Positions 17,019 through 26,572 are shown, counted from the stretch's first letter. The stretch: 64,000 nt of DNA from Brachybacterium sp042666875 (GCF_042666875.1 NZ_JBHTCX010000011.1:186001-250000); one strand, 5' to 3'. Numbers and translations: made by a program. Notes: generated by a model not told the origin, from the letters alone.

Positions 17019-19331
17019 TCACGCCAGGGTGCGGGGCTCCCCGGTGCCGGTGATCTGCCGGGCGGTGCCGTCGGGCAGCTCGACCTGCGCGTCGATGCCG
17101 GCGGGCACGGTCGCCGTGCAGGTGAAGCCGCCCTCCGCCGTGGACCATTCGACCTCGATCCGGCCGACGGCGGAGTCATAGGCACCCTTCGCCCAATCGA
17201 TGCCGGGCCCCGGTGTGGGCTTCAGCAGGATCGTGCGGTATCCGGGCTCGGCCGGCCGGATACCGAGGACGACCTGATAGATCCAGTCGGCGACCGCGCC
17301 CAGGGCATAGTGGTTGAAGCTGGTCATCTCGCCGGGATTGATGGAGCCGTCCGGCAGCATCGAATCCCAGCGCTCCCAGATCGTGGTGGCGCCCATCGAG
17401 ACCGGATACAGCCAGGAAGGGTTCTCCTCCTCGAGCAGCAGCCGGTACGCGTCCTCGACATGCCCGGTCTCGGACAGTGCCCACGTCACGAACGGGGTGC
17501 CGGCGAAGCCGGTGGAGACCTTGTAGCCGGCCTCGCGCACCAGCTCGGCGAGCCGCTGACCGGCTGCGGCTCGGGTGGGTTCGTCGAGCAGGTCGAAGAC
17601 GATGGCCAGCGAATACACGGTCGCGCAGTCGGAGCGGATGCGACCGTCGGCCTCGACGTAGGCGTCGGTGAACGCGGAGAGCGTGCTCTCTGCGAGGTCC
17701 TGCCAGCGCCGGGCATCATCGTCCTCGCCGAGCAGCCGTGCGGTCTCCGCCGCGAAACGGGCCGAGCGCACGAGGCAGGCGGTGGCGACCACGCCCTTGT
17801 CGGCCTTCGCATCGGCCGGCGCGTCCGGCGGGGCATCGGGATCGAGCCAGTCACCGAACTGGAAGCCGGTGTCCCACAGGCCGCTGGGGGAGAGGGCGCG
17901 CTCGACGGACTCGAGATGCAGCACCATGCCGGGGTAGTGCTCGCGCAGCCGGTCGAGATCTCCGTAGGCGTTCCACAGCGCCTGCGGGACCCAGACGGCG
18001 GCATCGCCCCAGATGGCCGTCGGCGTGCCCCAGCCTTCGCTCGTGCCGGAGGCGGGGCCGTCCGCGTCGCCGAGCTTGATCAGATCGGGCACGACGAAGG
18101 GCACCACCGACCGCGGGTTCATCCGCACCTCCGCGGCCAGGTCGATGAGCCAGTTGTGCAGGAACCCGGAGACATCGAACTGATAGGCGGCGGTCGCAGC
18201 GAACGCGGAGATGTCACCGGTCCAGCCCAGACGCTCATCGCGCTGCGGGCAGTCGGTGGGAACCGCCAGGAAGTTTCCGCGCTGGCTCCAGACGGAGTTC
18301 TGCACCAGCTGGTTCACGCCGGCGTGCGAGCACTCGAACCACCCGGTGCGGGGTATATCGGAGTGGACCACGACGGCTTCGACGTCCTCGGGGCGCAGGT
18401 CGCCGGGCCAGCCGGTGATCTCCGCGTAGCGGAAGCCGTGGAACGTGAAGCTCGGATCGAACGTCTCGCCGGCGGGATCGCCGACGAGGACGATCCGATC
18501 GGTCGCCTCGGCGGCGCGCAGCGGCCGCGTGCCCAGTTCGCCGTGCTCGAGGACCTCGGCGTGACGCAGCGTGATCTCGGCGCCGGCCTCGCCCGTGACG
18601 GTGAAGCGCAGATGGCCCACCAGGTTCTGCCCGAGGTCGAGCAGGGTCCTGCCGGATGGGGACGTCCAGATCCTCTCGGGGCGGCGGGTCTCGTGCCGGA
18701 TGATCAGCGGTGAGGCCTGCTCGACGAGGGTCTCGCGGTCGATCTCCACGACCCGGACCGGTTCCGCGGGCGTCGGTGCGAGCCGACGATCTTCGCGCTG
18801 GCCGTGGTACAGGCTCGCCAGGTCGATCGGGCTCAGGTGCGAGCTCCAGGACTCGTCCGTGACGACACGCTGCGTGGAGCCGTCGTCGAAGGTGATCTCC
18901 ACCGCGGCGAGGAAGGCGAGGTCCGGACCGTAGTTGACGCCGCCGTCGAAGCCGAAGTCGCCGCGCCACCAGCCTCCGGCAAGAGTGACGGCGAGATCGA
19001 GGGTTCGCTCGCTGGCGCCTCCGGCCGCGTCGCGAACCTGCTCCGTGACGTCGAATCGCTGCACCTGCAGCCGTCGCTCGTACACCGTCCAACCCGGGTT
19101 CAGCACGGAAGCGGTCACCGGATGGCCGCCGATGCGCGCGTCATAGACACCGTGAGCCGTGGCCACCAGCTCGGCGCGGGCGACGCGAGCAGGGTCGGCC
19201 TCGAGCGCGAGGCGACGGATCAGCACCGGAAGCCGGCCGGTGTCCTGCGGAGCCGTGATGGCGAGTGCATCGGTCAGTGCCTGGGCGGCGCTGGAGGGCG
19301 CCGATGGGCGGTCACGGACGGGAGCGGGCAT
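17019..19331 (-). CDS. GH78 alpha-L-rhamnosidase, cytoplasmic
   Basis: This 770-residue inverting alpha-L-rhamnosidase releases rhamnose from imported glycosides. It carries N-terminal beta-sandwich domains, then the (alpha/alpha)6 catalytic domain with the GH78 signature DCPQRDERLGWTGD near residue 350, containing the acidic catalytic-site residues, and STEGWGTPTAIWGDAAVW further on. DGSINPGEMTSFNHYALG closes the barrel. The ATG at 19331 has GAGGAA upstream; a GTG 21 bases earlier has none. No signal peptide is present. It is divergent from the binding protein at 19589, and operators lie between them. Confidence 0.93.
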   Translation of the reverse strand: MPAPVRDRPSAPSSAAQALTDALAITAPQDTGRLPVLIRRLALEADPARVARAELVATAHGVYDARIGGHPVTASVLNPGWTVYERRLQVQRFDVTEQVRDAAGGASERTLDLAVTLAGGWWRGDFGFDGGVNYGPDLAFLAAVEITFDDGSTQRVVTDESWSSHLSPIDLASLYHGQREDRRLAPTPAEPVRVVEIDRETLVEQASPLIIRHETRRPERIWTSPSGRTLLDLGQNLVGHLRFTVTGEAGAEITLRHAEVLEHGELGTRPLRAAEATDRIVLVGDPAGETFDPSFTFHGFRYAEITGWPGDLRPEDVEAVVVHSDIPRTGWFECSHAGVNQLVQNSVWSQRGNFLAVPTDCPQRDERLGWTGDISAFAATAAYQFDVSGFLHNWLIDLAAEVRMNPRSVVPFVVPDLIKLGDADGPASGTSEGWGTPTAIWGDAAVWVPQALWNAYGDLDRLREHYPGMVLHLESVERALSPSGLWDTGFQFGDWLDPDAPPDAPADAKADKGVVATACLVRSARFAAETARLLGEDDDARRWQDLAESTLSAFTDAYVEADGRIRSDCATVYSLAIVFDLLDEPTRAAAGQRLAELVREAGYKVSTGFAGTPFVTWALSETGHVEDAYRLLLEEENPSWLYPVSMGATTIWERWDSMLPDGSINPGEMTSFNHYALGAVADWIYQVVLGIRPAEPGYRTILLKPTPGPGIDWAKGAYDSAVGRIEVEWSTAEGGFTCTATVPAGIDAQVELPDGTARQITGTGEPRTLA

Positions 19332-19427
19332 GGGCGGGTTCCTCGAGATCACATCGTCGGGCTGAGGGCGAGCGTTCCGCGGACGCGCCGCCGGGCGGCA
19401 CGGGCCGAGAACGTCGGCGGAGGCGCA

Positions 19428-19441
19428 GTGAAACGACTCAC
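19428..19441. promoter_or_regulatory. Rhamnose-regulon operator in front of the GH78 gene
   Basis: GTGAAACGACTCAC shares 12 bases (TGAAACGACTCA) with the operator ahead of rhaI. It lies just downstream of a minus-strand -10-like TAGGGT (19447-19452), where a bound repressor would block transcription. The LacI protein at 20965 is the likely binder. Confidence 0.65.
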
Positions 19442-19528
19442 GCTCGACCCTAGCTGACGGGCGGGACGCGCGGTGCTTCGGGAGCAGGGCCGCCGGCCGG
19501 TGTCGGCGAGCGAGGTCCCGGACCCCTG

Positions 19529-19558
19529 TTTACACGTTTCAATCGACGTGTCTAGACT
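19529..19558 (+). promoter_or_regulatory. Promoter with embedded operator for the binding-protein/lacI unit
   Basis: A -35 TTTACA (19529-19534) and -10 TAGACT (19553-19558) are spaced 18 bases apart. Between them ACACGT and ACGTGT form an inverted repeat (19532-19551) that includes CGTTTCAA, the reverse of the TTGAAACG core of the rhamnose operators. It lies 30 bases upstream of the binding-protein start. Confidence 0.6.
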
Positions 19559-19588
19559 CGGCCTCCCCTCGATCGAAGGAGATCGCCC

Positions 19589-20884
19589 ATGCCCACTCGT
19601 CGCACCGCACTGGCTCTTCCCCTCGCCCTGACATCGCTCACCGGCTTCGCGGCCTGCGGACCCAACGCCTCGGGCGGCGGATCCGGATCCTCCGAGGGCG
19701 GCGGTCTGCGCTTCGCCTGGTGGGGCAACGCCAAGCGTGACGAGTACACCAAGGCAGCGATACAGGCCTACTCGGAGATCGAGCCGGATCTGTCCATCTC
19801 TCCCGAGCCGGTCGACTGGAACGGGTACTGGGACAAGCTCGCCACCCAGGTCGCCGGGGGCGATACGCCCGACATCCTGCAGATGGACGAGGGGTATCTC
19901 GCGGAGTACGCCAGTCGCGACATCCTCCTGGATCTCGCCTCCACCGATCTCGACACCTCCGCGTTCGACCAGGCCGCGCTCGATGCCGGACGGGTGGACG
20001 ATGGGCTGTATGCCGTCAACGCCGGCGTCAACGCGCCCGTGCTGATGGCCAACCCCGCCGTGTTCGAAGCCGCCGGGGTAGAGATGCCCGACGACACCAC
20101 GTGGACCTGGGACGACCTGGTCGAGATCGCCACCGCGATCACCGAGAACACACCCGAGGGCACCTACGGCACGCAGCAGTTCGGTGCGGCCGGTGACCCG
20201 ACGCTGTCGGTCTACCTCCGCCAGCTGGGCGCCGAACGGTTCAGCGACGACGGAATCGGCTTCACCGCCGAACAGCTCCAGGACTGGATGGACTTCGCAC
20301 TCCAGCTGCAGGCCTCGGCCGCTGCCCCGTCTGCCTCGGTGGCGGTCGAGGAGGTCGGCCAGACGGTGGACCAGGCGCTGTTCGCCAAGGGGAGATGCGG
20401 TCTGCAGTCCCAGTGGTCGAACCAGGTCGTCACCCTCGACAGCGCACTGGACGGCGCAGTGAAGATCCTGCGGATGCCCTCCAGGACCGGCGCAGCGGCC
20501 GATGCGCAGCTCTGGTACAAGGCTTCGATGTACTTCTCCGTGGCGGCCGGCACCGCGAAGCAGGAGGAGGCGGTCGCCTTCGTCGACTGGCTCGTCAACG
20601 ATCTCGACGCCGGCAGGACCCTGCTCGCCGAGCGCGGAGTGCCCGCCAATCTCGACGTGCGCGAGGCCATCACCCCGCAGCTGGCCGACTCCGACCTCAA
20701 GACCATCGACTTCATCGAGGCGATCGCCGAGGAGCTCGGTGACCCGCCCCCGATCACCCCGCCGGGAGGCAGCTCCGTCGGCGACCTGATCTCTCGCTAC
20801 ATGGAGGACGTGCTCTTCGAGCGTGCGGATCCGGCCGCGGCCGCGGCGTCCGTGGTCGAGGAGGCGCCTGCTCTGCTGGAATGA
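19589..20884 (+). CDS. Orphan sugar-binding lipoprotein, family 1, rhamnose regulon
   Basis: This 431-residue extracellular lipoprotein starts MPTRRTALAL with a lipobox ending at Cys23 (GFAAC) and a Gly/Ser linker. The ATG follows GAAGGAGATCGCCC. It is closely similar through its C-terminal half to the binding protein at 1-646 (AQLWYKASMY, ERGVPAN, VREAI, MEDVLFE). No permease genes adjoin it; the paralogous permeases at 756-2604 are the best candidate partners. It shares a control region with the GH78 rhamnosidase and is followed by a LacI regulator, so a rhamnose-containing ligand is likely. Confidence 0.9.
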   Translation: MPTRRTALALPLALTSLTGFAACGPNASGGGSGSSEGGGLRFAWWGNAKRDEYTKAAIQAYSEIEPDLSISPEPVDWNGYWDKLATQVAGGDTPDILQMDEGYLAEYASRDILLDLASTDLDTSAFDQAALDAGRVDDGLYAVNAGVNAPVLMANPAVFEAAGVEMPDDTTWTWDDLVEIATAITENTPEGTYGTQQFGAAGDPTLSVYLRQLGAERFSDDGIGFTAEQLQDWMDFALQLQASAAAPSASVAVEEVGQTVDQALFAKGRCGLQSQWSNQVVTLDSALDGAVKILRMPSRTGAAADAQLWYKASMYFSVAAGTAKQEEAVAFVDWLVNDLDAGRTLLAERGVPANLDVREAITPQLADSDLKTIDFIEAIAEELGDPPPITPPGGSSVGDLISRYMEDVLFERADPAAAAASVVEEAPALLE

Positions 20885-20910
20885 GGCGGGCACGGTAAAG
20901 TCGCGGCATC

Positions 20911-20940
20911 GTGATCCCGGGCTGATGGGCCCGGGATCAC
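20911..20940 (+). terminator. Perfect 12-bp hairpin between binding-protein and regulator genes
   Basis: GTGATCCCGGGC and its exact complement flank a 6-base loop. It lies 27 bases after the binding-protein stop and 25 before the regulator start. It lacks a T run, so it may be a partial terminator or 3' stabiliser that keeps regulator expression below binding-protein expression. Confidence 0.65.
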
Positions 20941-20964
20941 CCGTCTGCGAGAGGAGCGTGCGCA

Positions 20965-21978
20965 GTGGCCGCCAGCCGCCCGGTGAGCATGAAGGACGTC
21001 GCCCGGCACGCCGGCGTCTCGGTGGGCACCGTCTCGAACGTCCTGAACCGTCGCGACATCGTCTCGGCCGACCGGCGTGAACGCGTCGAGCAGGCGATCC
21101 GCGAGCTCGGGTACGTGCGCAACGACGCCGCGAGGCAGCTGAAGGTCGGCCACTCCCGCACCGTCGGCGCCATCGTCCTGGACTCCGGCAATCCCTTCTA
21201 CACCCAGCTGGTGGGCGGGATCGAGGCGGCCGCCGAGGCGTCCGGCCTCGCCGTGATCGCCGGCGGCACCAACAACCGTGAGCAGCGCGAGCGCCTGTAC
21301 CTTTCCCTGTTCGAGGAGCAGCGGGTGCGCGGCATCCTGCTGGCCTCCACGGGCGGAACCGCCGAGCTGATCGACTCGATCCGCCGCCGCGGCACCCCGG
21401 TGGTGCTGGTCGAGAGCGAGCGCAATGCAGCGGACGGCTCCTCTGTCAGCGTCGACGACATCGCCGGCGGCGAGATCGCGGTGCGCCACCTGGCCTCCCT
21501 CGGCCGGCGCCGGATCGGCGTGGTCGCAGCCCGCCAGGACCTCCGCCAGGTCGCCGACCGCCTGCGCGGAGCCCGGCGGGCCGCGGCCGATGCCGGGATC
21601 GAGATCGAGGTGCTCGAGGCCGAGGACCTCACGGTGCTCGCCGGGCGCCACGTCGGCGAGAAGGTCGTGGAGCGGTCCCGCGCCGAGCGCCCGGACGCCG
21701 TCTTCTGCGTCAACGACCTGCTCGCGGTCGGGGTGCTGCAGGCCTTCGCATTCCGTCACCAGGTCGCGGTGCCGGAGGAGATCGCCCTGGTCGGCTACGA
21801 CGACATCGCCTTCGCCAGCAGCACCGTGGTGCCGCTGACCTCCGTCTCCCAGCCCTCCGACCTCATGGGCCGCACCGCACTCGCCCTGCTGGAGGAGGAG
21901 ATCGCGGATCGCGATGCCCCGCACCGCCACGTCAGCTTCCGGCCGGAGCTGGTCGAGCGGGAGTCGACGACGGGCTGA
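20965..21978 (+). CDS. LacI-family transcriptional regulator, probable rhamnose-regulon repressor
   Basis: This 337-residue DNA-binding repressor has an N-terminal helix-turn-helix (MKDVARHAGVSVGTVSNVLN), a hinge with NDAARQLKVGHSRTVG, and a periplasmic-binding-protein-like sensor domain. Translation starts at GTG behind GAGAGGAGC. It sits after the rhamnoside binding protein and near four copies of a TGAAACGACTCA-like palindrome, so it is the natural candidate to control them, with rhamnose or a derivative as inducer. The assignment to these sites is inferred. Confidence 0.85.
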   Translation: MAASRPVSMKDVARHAGVSVGTVSNVLNRRDIVSADRRERVEQAIRELGYVRNDAARQLKVGHSRTVGAIVLDSGNPFYTQLVGGIEAAAEASGLAVIAGGTNNREQRERLYLSLFEEQRVRGILLASTGGTAELIDSIRRRGTPVVLVESERNAADGSSVSVDDIAGGEIAVRHLASLGRRRIGVVAARQDLRQVADRLRGARRAAADAGIEIEVLEAEDLTVLAGRHVGEKVVERSRAERPDAVFCVNDLLAVGVLQAFAFRHQVAVPEEIALVGYDDIAFASSTVVPLTSVSQPSDLMGRTALALLEEEIADRDAPHRHVSFRPELVERESTTG

Positions 21979-21987
21979 GGTGGGCGC

Positions 21988-22770
21988 TCACGGGCCGAGC
22001 AGCGCGAGTGGGACGACCGCCGTGCCGTCGGCCCGTCGGTAGGCCGTGCGGCCGGTCGTCAGGACGATGCGGTCGACGACGTCCTCGCCCAGCTTGTCCT
22101 CCAGCCAGTGCAGATGACGCACATCCTCGTCATCGATGGAGGACGACAGTTTCACCTCGATGGCGAGAATCCGCCCGTCCTCCCGCTCGAGGATCATGTC
22201 GATCTCGTGGTCCCCACCGTGAGTGCGCAGGTGGACGACGTTCGCGCGGTGGGGCTGTGCATACACCCGCACGCAGAGAGTCGCCAACGATTCGAAGAGC
22301 GACCCCAGGAGCGGACCGCGCCGCAGTGCGCGGAACGACGGCGAGGTGTCGGCGATCCCGGACGCGGATATCAGGGCATCCGGTCCGACGCGCAGGAGGC
22401 GCGCCGCCAGAGCGGGATCGGCGAGCTGGTGCTTCGGGGCACCGCCCAGGCGGCTGAGCTCCTTGCCGAACGGGGCCCAGGCCGGCACCTCGTCCAGCAG
22501 GTAGAGCTGGCCGAGAGCTTCCCGATGGTCGGCGATCGTCGCTCGGCGCGGGCGGGCGTCTCGTGAGACGGCGTCCGCTATCGCTTCGAAGCTGGCGGTG
22601 GTCGAGGAGGCGGCTGCGTAGGCGCGGAGCCAGGCCGTGAGTGCCTGGGGGCGCCGGACGACCGTGCCGAGAGCGGGCATCTCCCGCTCGACCGCGAAGG
22701 AGAGGTAGGAGTCCAGCAGGTCGTTCCGCGCGCTCTCCGCGGCCAGTCGCATCCCGGGAAAGCCGGACGC
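21988..22770 (-). pseudogene. C-terminal remnant of a DUF4143 ATP-binding protein
   Basis: The frame encodes about 255 residues matching the C-terminal part of AAA_14/DUF4143 ATPases: GFPGMR, APKHQLADPALAARLL, GSLFESLATLCVRVYA, then the nuclease-like HEIDMILE...IAIEVKL block. The N-terminal AAA ATPase with its Walker A motif is missing. Upstream, the homology runs straight into the 23-bp repeat array at 22797-22911. The frame stays open to 22866, but that extra part only translates the repeats. A truncated gene is most likely. Intact family members are often scattered, mobile-looking orphan genes. Confidence 0.75.
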
Positions 22771-22796
22771 GAGGATCTCCCGGGTGCAGCGCACTT

Positions 22797-22911
22797 CCGT
22801 ACAGATTCGCAGGCTTCTGCCGTACAATTTCGCAACGCTCCACCGTACAGATCCGCAGGCACTCACCGTGCAGTTTCGAGGCGGTTCACCGTACGGGTTC
22901 GCAAAACTGTC
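22797..22911. repeat. Five tandem 23-bp repeats upstream of the truncated DUF4143 gene
   Basis: Units of exactly 23 bases start at 22797, 22820, 22843, 22866 and 22889. The shared core is CCGTACAGNTTCGCA with a variable 8-base tail. A weaker sixth core (CCGGTCAGCGTCGCA) follows at 22911. The array fills the gap between the rhaB stop and the truncated gene. There are no spacers, so it is not a CRISPR array. It resembles an iteron-like protein-binding array or a recombination remnant. Confidence 0.8.
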
Positions 22912-22947
22912 CGGTCAGCGTCGCACCCGGTACGGAACCGACACCGC

Positions 22948-24459
22948 TCAGGACGGTGCGAATCTGCTCAGCTCGGCCCCGGCGCGGATGCGCGCGCGCA
23001 TCGCCTCCGCGCTGTCCTCGATCGCGCCGACAGCCGCCGCTTGGACGGCAACGTTCCCCAGGGCGGTGGCCTCCACGGGGCCGGCCACCACCTCGACGCC
23101 CAGGGCGTCGGCCGTCAGCTGATTCAGCAGGGCGCCCTGACTGCCGCCACCGACGACGTGGACTCTCGCCGGCGTCCCCGTCCCGGCCAGCTCACAGGCC
23201 GTGGTCACGGCGTCGCGGTAGGCGATGGCCAGGGAGTCGAGAAGGCAGCGCACGATCTCGGCACTCGTCCGCGGGACGTCGTGCTCGCCGTGTGCTGCCG
23301 GTCCCGGGCGTGCGGCCCGGGCCACCCGGTCGGCCATCGCCCCGGGCGGCAGGAACTGGGAGTCGGTGGCGTCGATGACGAATCGTCCGCCGGGCTCGGC
23401 GGCGGCCGCCTCCAGAAGCTCCTCGAGCTCGGTCTCGCGGCCCTCCTCGGACCACTGGCGCATGCACTCCGAGACCAGCCACAGGCCCATGACGTTCTGC
23501 AGGAAGCGGGTCGTGCCGCCGACGCCGCCCTCGTTGGTGAACCCGGCCCGTCGGGCGGCCTCGGTGGGGATCGGTTCGCGCAGCTCCAGCCCCACCAGAG
23601 ACCAGGTGCCCGAGGAGATGTAGGCGATGGGGCCGTCGGTCGTGGACTCGACGCTCGTTGCGGACGGAACCGCAAGCACCGCCGAGGCGGTGTCGTGCGA
23701 GCCGACGGCGGTCACCGCCACCCGGTGCAGGCCCAGTTCTACGGCGATTTCCTCCCGCACCTCCCCGATGCGCTCACCCGGCTCGATCAGTGGGGCGAAG
23801 ATCGCAAGCTCCACCCCGACCGCTGCCAACAGTTCGGGAGAGAAGGCGCGCCCGCGCACATCGAACAGTCCCGTGGTGGAGGCGTTGGTGACCTCCGTGC
23901 GCCGCTGCCCCGTCAGCAGGAAGGCGAGGTAGTCCGGCAGCATCAGGGCGTGGGAGCCCTCGGGCAGGTCCCGCAGGCGCTCGTCGGCGGCGAACTGGTA
24001 GATCGTGTTGAACGGCTGCTGGGCGATGCCGGTGATCTCGAACTGCCGCTCGCGGCTGGCGCGTTCGGCGACCTCGTCGGCCACCCCGTCGGTGCGGGAG
24101 TCGCGATAGGAGATCGCGTTCCCGATCCGGGACCCGTCGGGCCCGACGAGCACGTAGTCCACCGCCCACGAGTCGATGCCGATCGAGGCCAGCTCCAGCC
24201 CGCGCTCGCGCGCGAGAGCGGCCGCCTCGCGCAGGCCCTCCTGGATCTGGGCCCATAGCTCGTCGATGTCCCAGGTGAGGTGACCGTCCCGGTCACGCAG
24301 CTCGTGGGCGAAGCGCCGTGCCTCGGTCAGCTCGATGCCCGCGGCGGAGACCACGCCGAGCATCACCCGGCCGGACGTCGCGCCGAGATCGACCGCGGCG
24401 ATCGCCACGGGTGGCACCGCCGCGGCCTGCGCGGAGCCCTGCACCTCGTCGTGCGCCAT
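22948..24459 (-). CDS. rhaB: L-rhamnulokinase
   Basis: This 503-residue FGGY-family kinase phosphorylates L-rhamnulose to L-rhamnulose 1-phosphate. The N-terminal ATPase fold starts with AVDLGATSGRVML; the second half has GSHDTASAVLAVP and YISSGTWSLVGLEL. HVVGGGSQGALLNQLTADALG near residue 435 is the FGGY C-terminal signature region. It starts 14 bases after the aldolase/dehydrogenase stop, with GAGGGGACGGGACGGC upstream, as the third gene of rhaI-rhaEW-rhaB. The family and neighbours make the call firm. Confidence 0.95.
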   Translation of the reverse strand: MAHDEVQGSAQAAAVPPVAIAAVDLGATSGRVMLGVVSAAGIELTEARRFAHELRDRDGHLTWDIDELWAQIQEGLREAAALARERGLELASIGIDSWAVDYVLVGPDGSRIGNAISYRDSRTDGVADEVAERASRERQFEITGIAQQPFNTIYQFAADERLRDLPEGSHALMLPDYLAFLLTGQRRTEVTNASTTGLFDVRGRAFSPELLAAVGVELAIFAPLIEPGERIGEVREEIAVELGLHRVAVTAVGSHDTASAVLAVPSATSVESTTDGPIAYISSGTWSLVGLELREPIPTEAARRAGFTNEGGVGGTTRFLQNVMGLWLVSECMRQWSEEGRETELEELLEAAAAEPGGRFVIDATDSQFLPPGAMADRVARAARPGPAAHGEHDVPRTSAEIVRCLLDSLAIAYRDAVTTACELAGTGTPARVHVVGGGSQGALLNQLTADALGVEVVAGPVEATALGNVAVQAAAVGAIEDSAEAMRARIRAGAELSRFAPS

Positions 24460-24473
24460 GCCGTCCCGTCCCC

Positions 24474-26570
24474 TCAGCGCAGGAACGCGGCGGCGACGCC
24501 GGCGTCGACCGGGATGTGCAGGCCCGTGGTGTGCGAGAGGTCCCCGGCCGTCAGCGCGTACACGGCGTTCGCGACGTTCTCCGGCAGCACCTCGCGCTTC
24601 AGCAGGGTGCGCTGGGCATAGAACTCGCCGAGCTTCTCCTCCTCGACGCCGTAGACCTTCGCCCGCGAGGCGCCCCAGCCGCCGGCGAAGATGCCGGAGC
24701 CGCGCACCACGCCGTCGGGGTTGATGCCGTTGACGCGGATCTGGTCCCCGCCCAGCTCCGCTGCGAGCAGTCGCACCTGGTGCGCCTGATCGGCCTTGGT
24801 GGCGGAGTAGGCGATGTTGTTGGGCCCGGCGAACACGGAGTTCTTCGAGGAGATGTAGATGATGTCCCCGCCCATGGCTTGGTCGATCATCACCCTGGCC
24901 GTCTCGCGGGAGACCAGGAAGGAGCCGCGGGCCATCACGTCGTGCTGGAGGTCCCAGTCCTTCGCGGTGGTCTCCAGCAGCGGCTTGGACAGCGAGAGCC
25001 CGGCGTTGTTGACGATCAGGTCGAGCCCGCCGAAGGGCAGCACGGCCTCGCGGACCATCTCGACCACGGCCTGCTCATCGGAGACGTCCGCCTTCAGAGC
25101 CACCGCCACATCCGGCCCGCCGAGCTCCTCGGCGACCGCTTCGGCGTTCTCGAGGTTCAGATCGGCGATCACGACGCACGCGCCCTCGGCAACCAGCCGG
25201 GTGGCGGTGGCCTTGCCGATGCCGGAGCCGCCGCCGGTGACCAGGGCGACGCGGGTGGCCAGGGGCTTGGGCGTCGGACGGCGCTGCAGCTTCGCCTCCT
25301 CGAGAGCCCAGTACTCGATGCGGAACTTCTCGGACTCGTCGATGGGGGAGTAGGTCGAGATCGCTTCCGCCCCACGCATCACATTGATCGCATTGACGTA
25401 GAACTCGCCGGCCACGCGGGCGGTCTGCTTGTCCTTGCCGAAGGAGAACATGCCCACCCCGGGGACCAGCACGATCGCCGGGTCCGCGCCGCGCATGGCG
25501 GGGGAGTCCGCGTCGGCGTGGCGCTCGTAGTAGGAGGTGTAGTCGGCGCGGTAGGCCTCGTGCAGCTCCCGCAGCCGGGCGACGGCGTCCTCGATCGGGG
25601 CATCGGCCGGGAGGTCCAGGACCAGGGGCTTGACCTTGGTGCGCAGGAAGTGGTCGGGGCAGGAGGTGCCCAGCTCCGCCAGCGACGCCAGTTTCTCGCT
25701 TGCCAGGAACTCGTGGACGGCGTCGGTGTCCGTCCAGTGCCCGACCATGGGAGCGTCCGTCGAGGCCAGCCCGCGGACGACGGGGAACAGAGCCGAGGCC
25801 TTCGCCCGACGCTCGGCCTCGGGCAGAGCCGCCCGGGCGGGGTCGTGGGCGCCGAACGGCTCTGCGGCGCCGGTGGCCTCGATGAACTCGGTGGCCTCGC
25901 GGATGATCCGCAGCGAGTTCTGCTGAGCCTGCTCGGACGTCTCGCCCCAGGCGGTGATGCCGTGACCTCCCAGGATGCAGCCGATCGCCTGCGGGTTCTG
26001 CCTCTTGATCGCGGCGATGTCCAGGCCCAGCTGGAAGCCGGGGCGGCGCCAGGGCACCCACACCACGGCCTCGCCGAAGCACTCGTGGGTCAGTCTCTCC
26101 CCGTCGGCCGCCGTCGCCAGGGCGATCCCGGCATCGGGGTGGAGGTGATCGACATGGGGCGCGTCGACCAGGGCGTGCATCGCGGTGTCGATCGACGGGG
26201 CGGCACCGCCCTTGCCGTGCAGGCAGTAGTCGAAGGCCGCGACCATCTCGTCCTCGCGCTCCACGCCCGGGTACACGTCCTGCAGGGCCCGCACGCGGTC
26301 CAGTCGCAGCACCGCCAGGCCCTTCTCGGTCAGGGTGCCGAGATCGCCGCCGGAGCCCTTGACCCACAGCAGCTCGATCTCCTCAGCGGTGACGGGGTCG
26401 ACGTCGGTGCCCTTGGCCGAGGTGTTGCCGCCGGCGTAGTTGGTGTTGCGCGGATCCGCGCCCAGCTCGTTCGAGCGGGCGATCAGGGCGCCGACGGTCT
26501 CGGTGGCCGTGCCACCGGCGGTACGGCCCGTGCCGCCCGCGGCGCCGGCAGTGGTGCTGTGCTCGTTCAT
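24474..26570 (-). CDS. rhaEW: Bifunctional rhamnulose-1-phosphate aldolase / L-lactaldehyde dehydrogenase
   Basis: This 698-residue two-domain enzyme has an N-terminal class II aldolase domain (about 1-400) with the zinc-site region HLHPDAGIALA near residue 140; it splits rhamnulose 1-phosphate into DHAP and L-lactaldehyde. The C-terminal short-chain dehydrogenase (about 430-698) has TGGGSGIG near residue 443, NNAGLS and the catalytic YSATK near residue 585, and oxidises lactaldehyde to lactate. The ATG at 26570 lies 2 bases after the rhaI stop with GGGAG upstream; an in-frame ATG 15 bases earlier overlaps rhaI. Some databases call this rhaD. Confidence 0.93.
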   Translation of the reverse strand: MNEHSTTAGAAGGTGRTAGGTATETVGALIARSNELGADPRNTNYAGGNTSAKGTDVDPVTAEEIELLWVKGSGGDLGTLTEKGLAVLRLDRVRALQDVYPGVEREDEMVAAFDYCLHGKGGAAPSIDTAMHALVDAPHVDHLHPDAGIALATAADGERLTHECFGEAVVWVPWRRPGFQLGLDIAAIKRQNPQAIGCILGGHGITAWGETSEQAQQNSLRIIREATEFIEATGAAEPFGAHDPARAALPEAERRAKASALFPVVRGLASTDAPMVGHWTDTDAVHEFLASEKLASLAELGTSCPDHFLRTKVKPLVLDLPADAPIEDAVARLRELHEAYRADYTSYYERHADADSPAMRGADPAIVLVPGVGMFSFGKDKQTARVAGEFYVNAINVMRGAEAISTYSPIDESEKFRIEYWALEEAKLQRRPTPKPLATRVALVTGGGSGIGKATATRLVAEGACVVIADLNLENAEAVAEELGGPDVAVALKADVSDEQAVVEMVREAVLPFGGLDLIVNNAGLSLSKPLLETTAKDWDLQHDVMARGSFLVSRETARVMIDQAMGGDIIYISSKNSVFAGPNNIAYSATKADQAHQVRLLAAELGGDQIRVNGINPDGVVRGSGIFAGGWGASRAKVYGVEEEKLGEFYAQRTLLKREVLPENVANAVYALTAGDLSHTTGLHIPVDAGVAAAFLR

Positions 26571-26572
26571 AC

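Noticed and set aside
22797..22911. CRISPR array
   Set aside because: The 23-bp units abut with no spacers, are only moderately conserved, and no cas gene is nearby.
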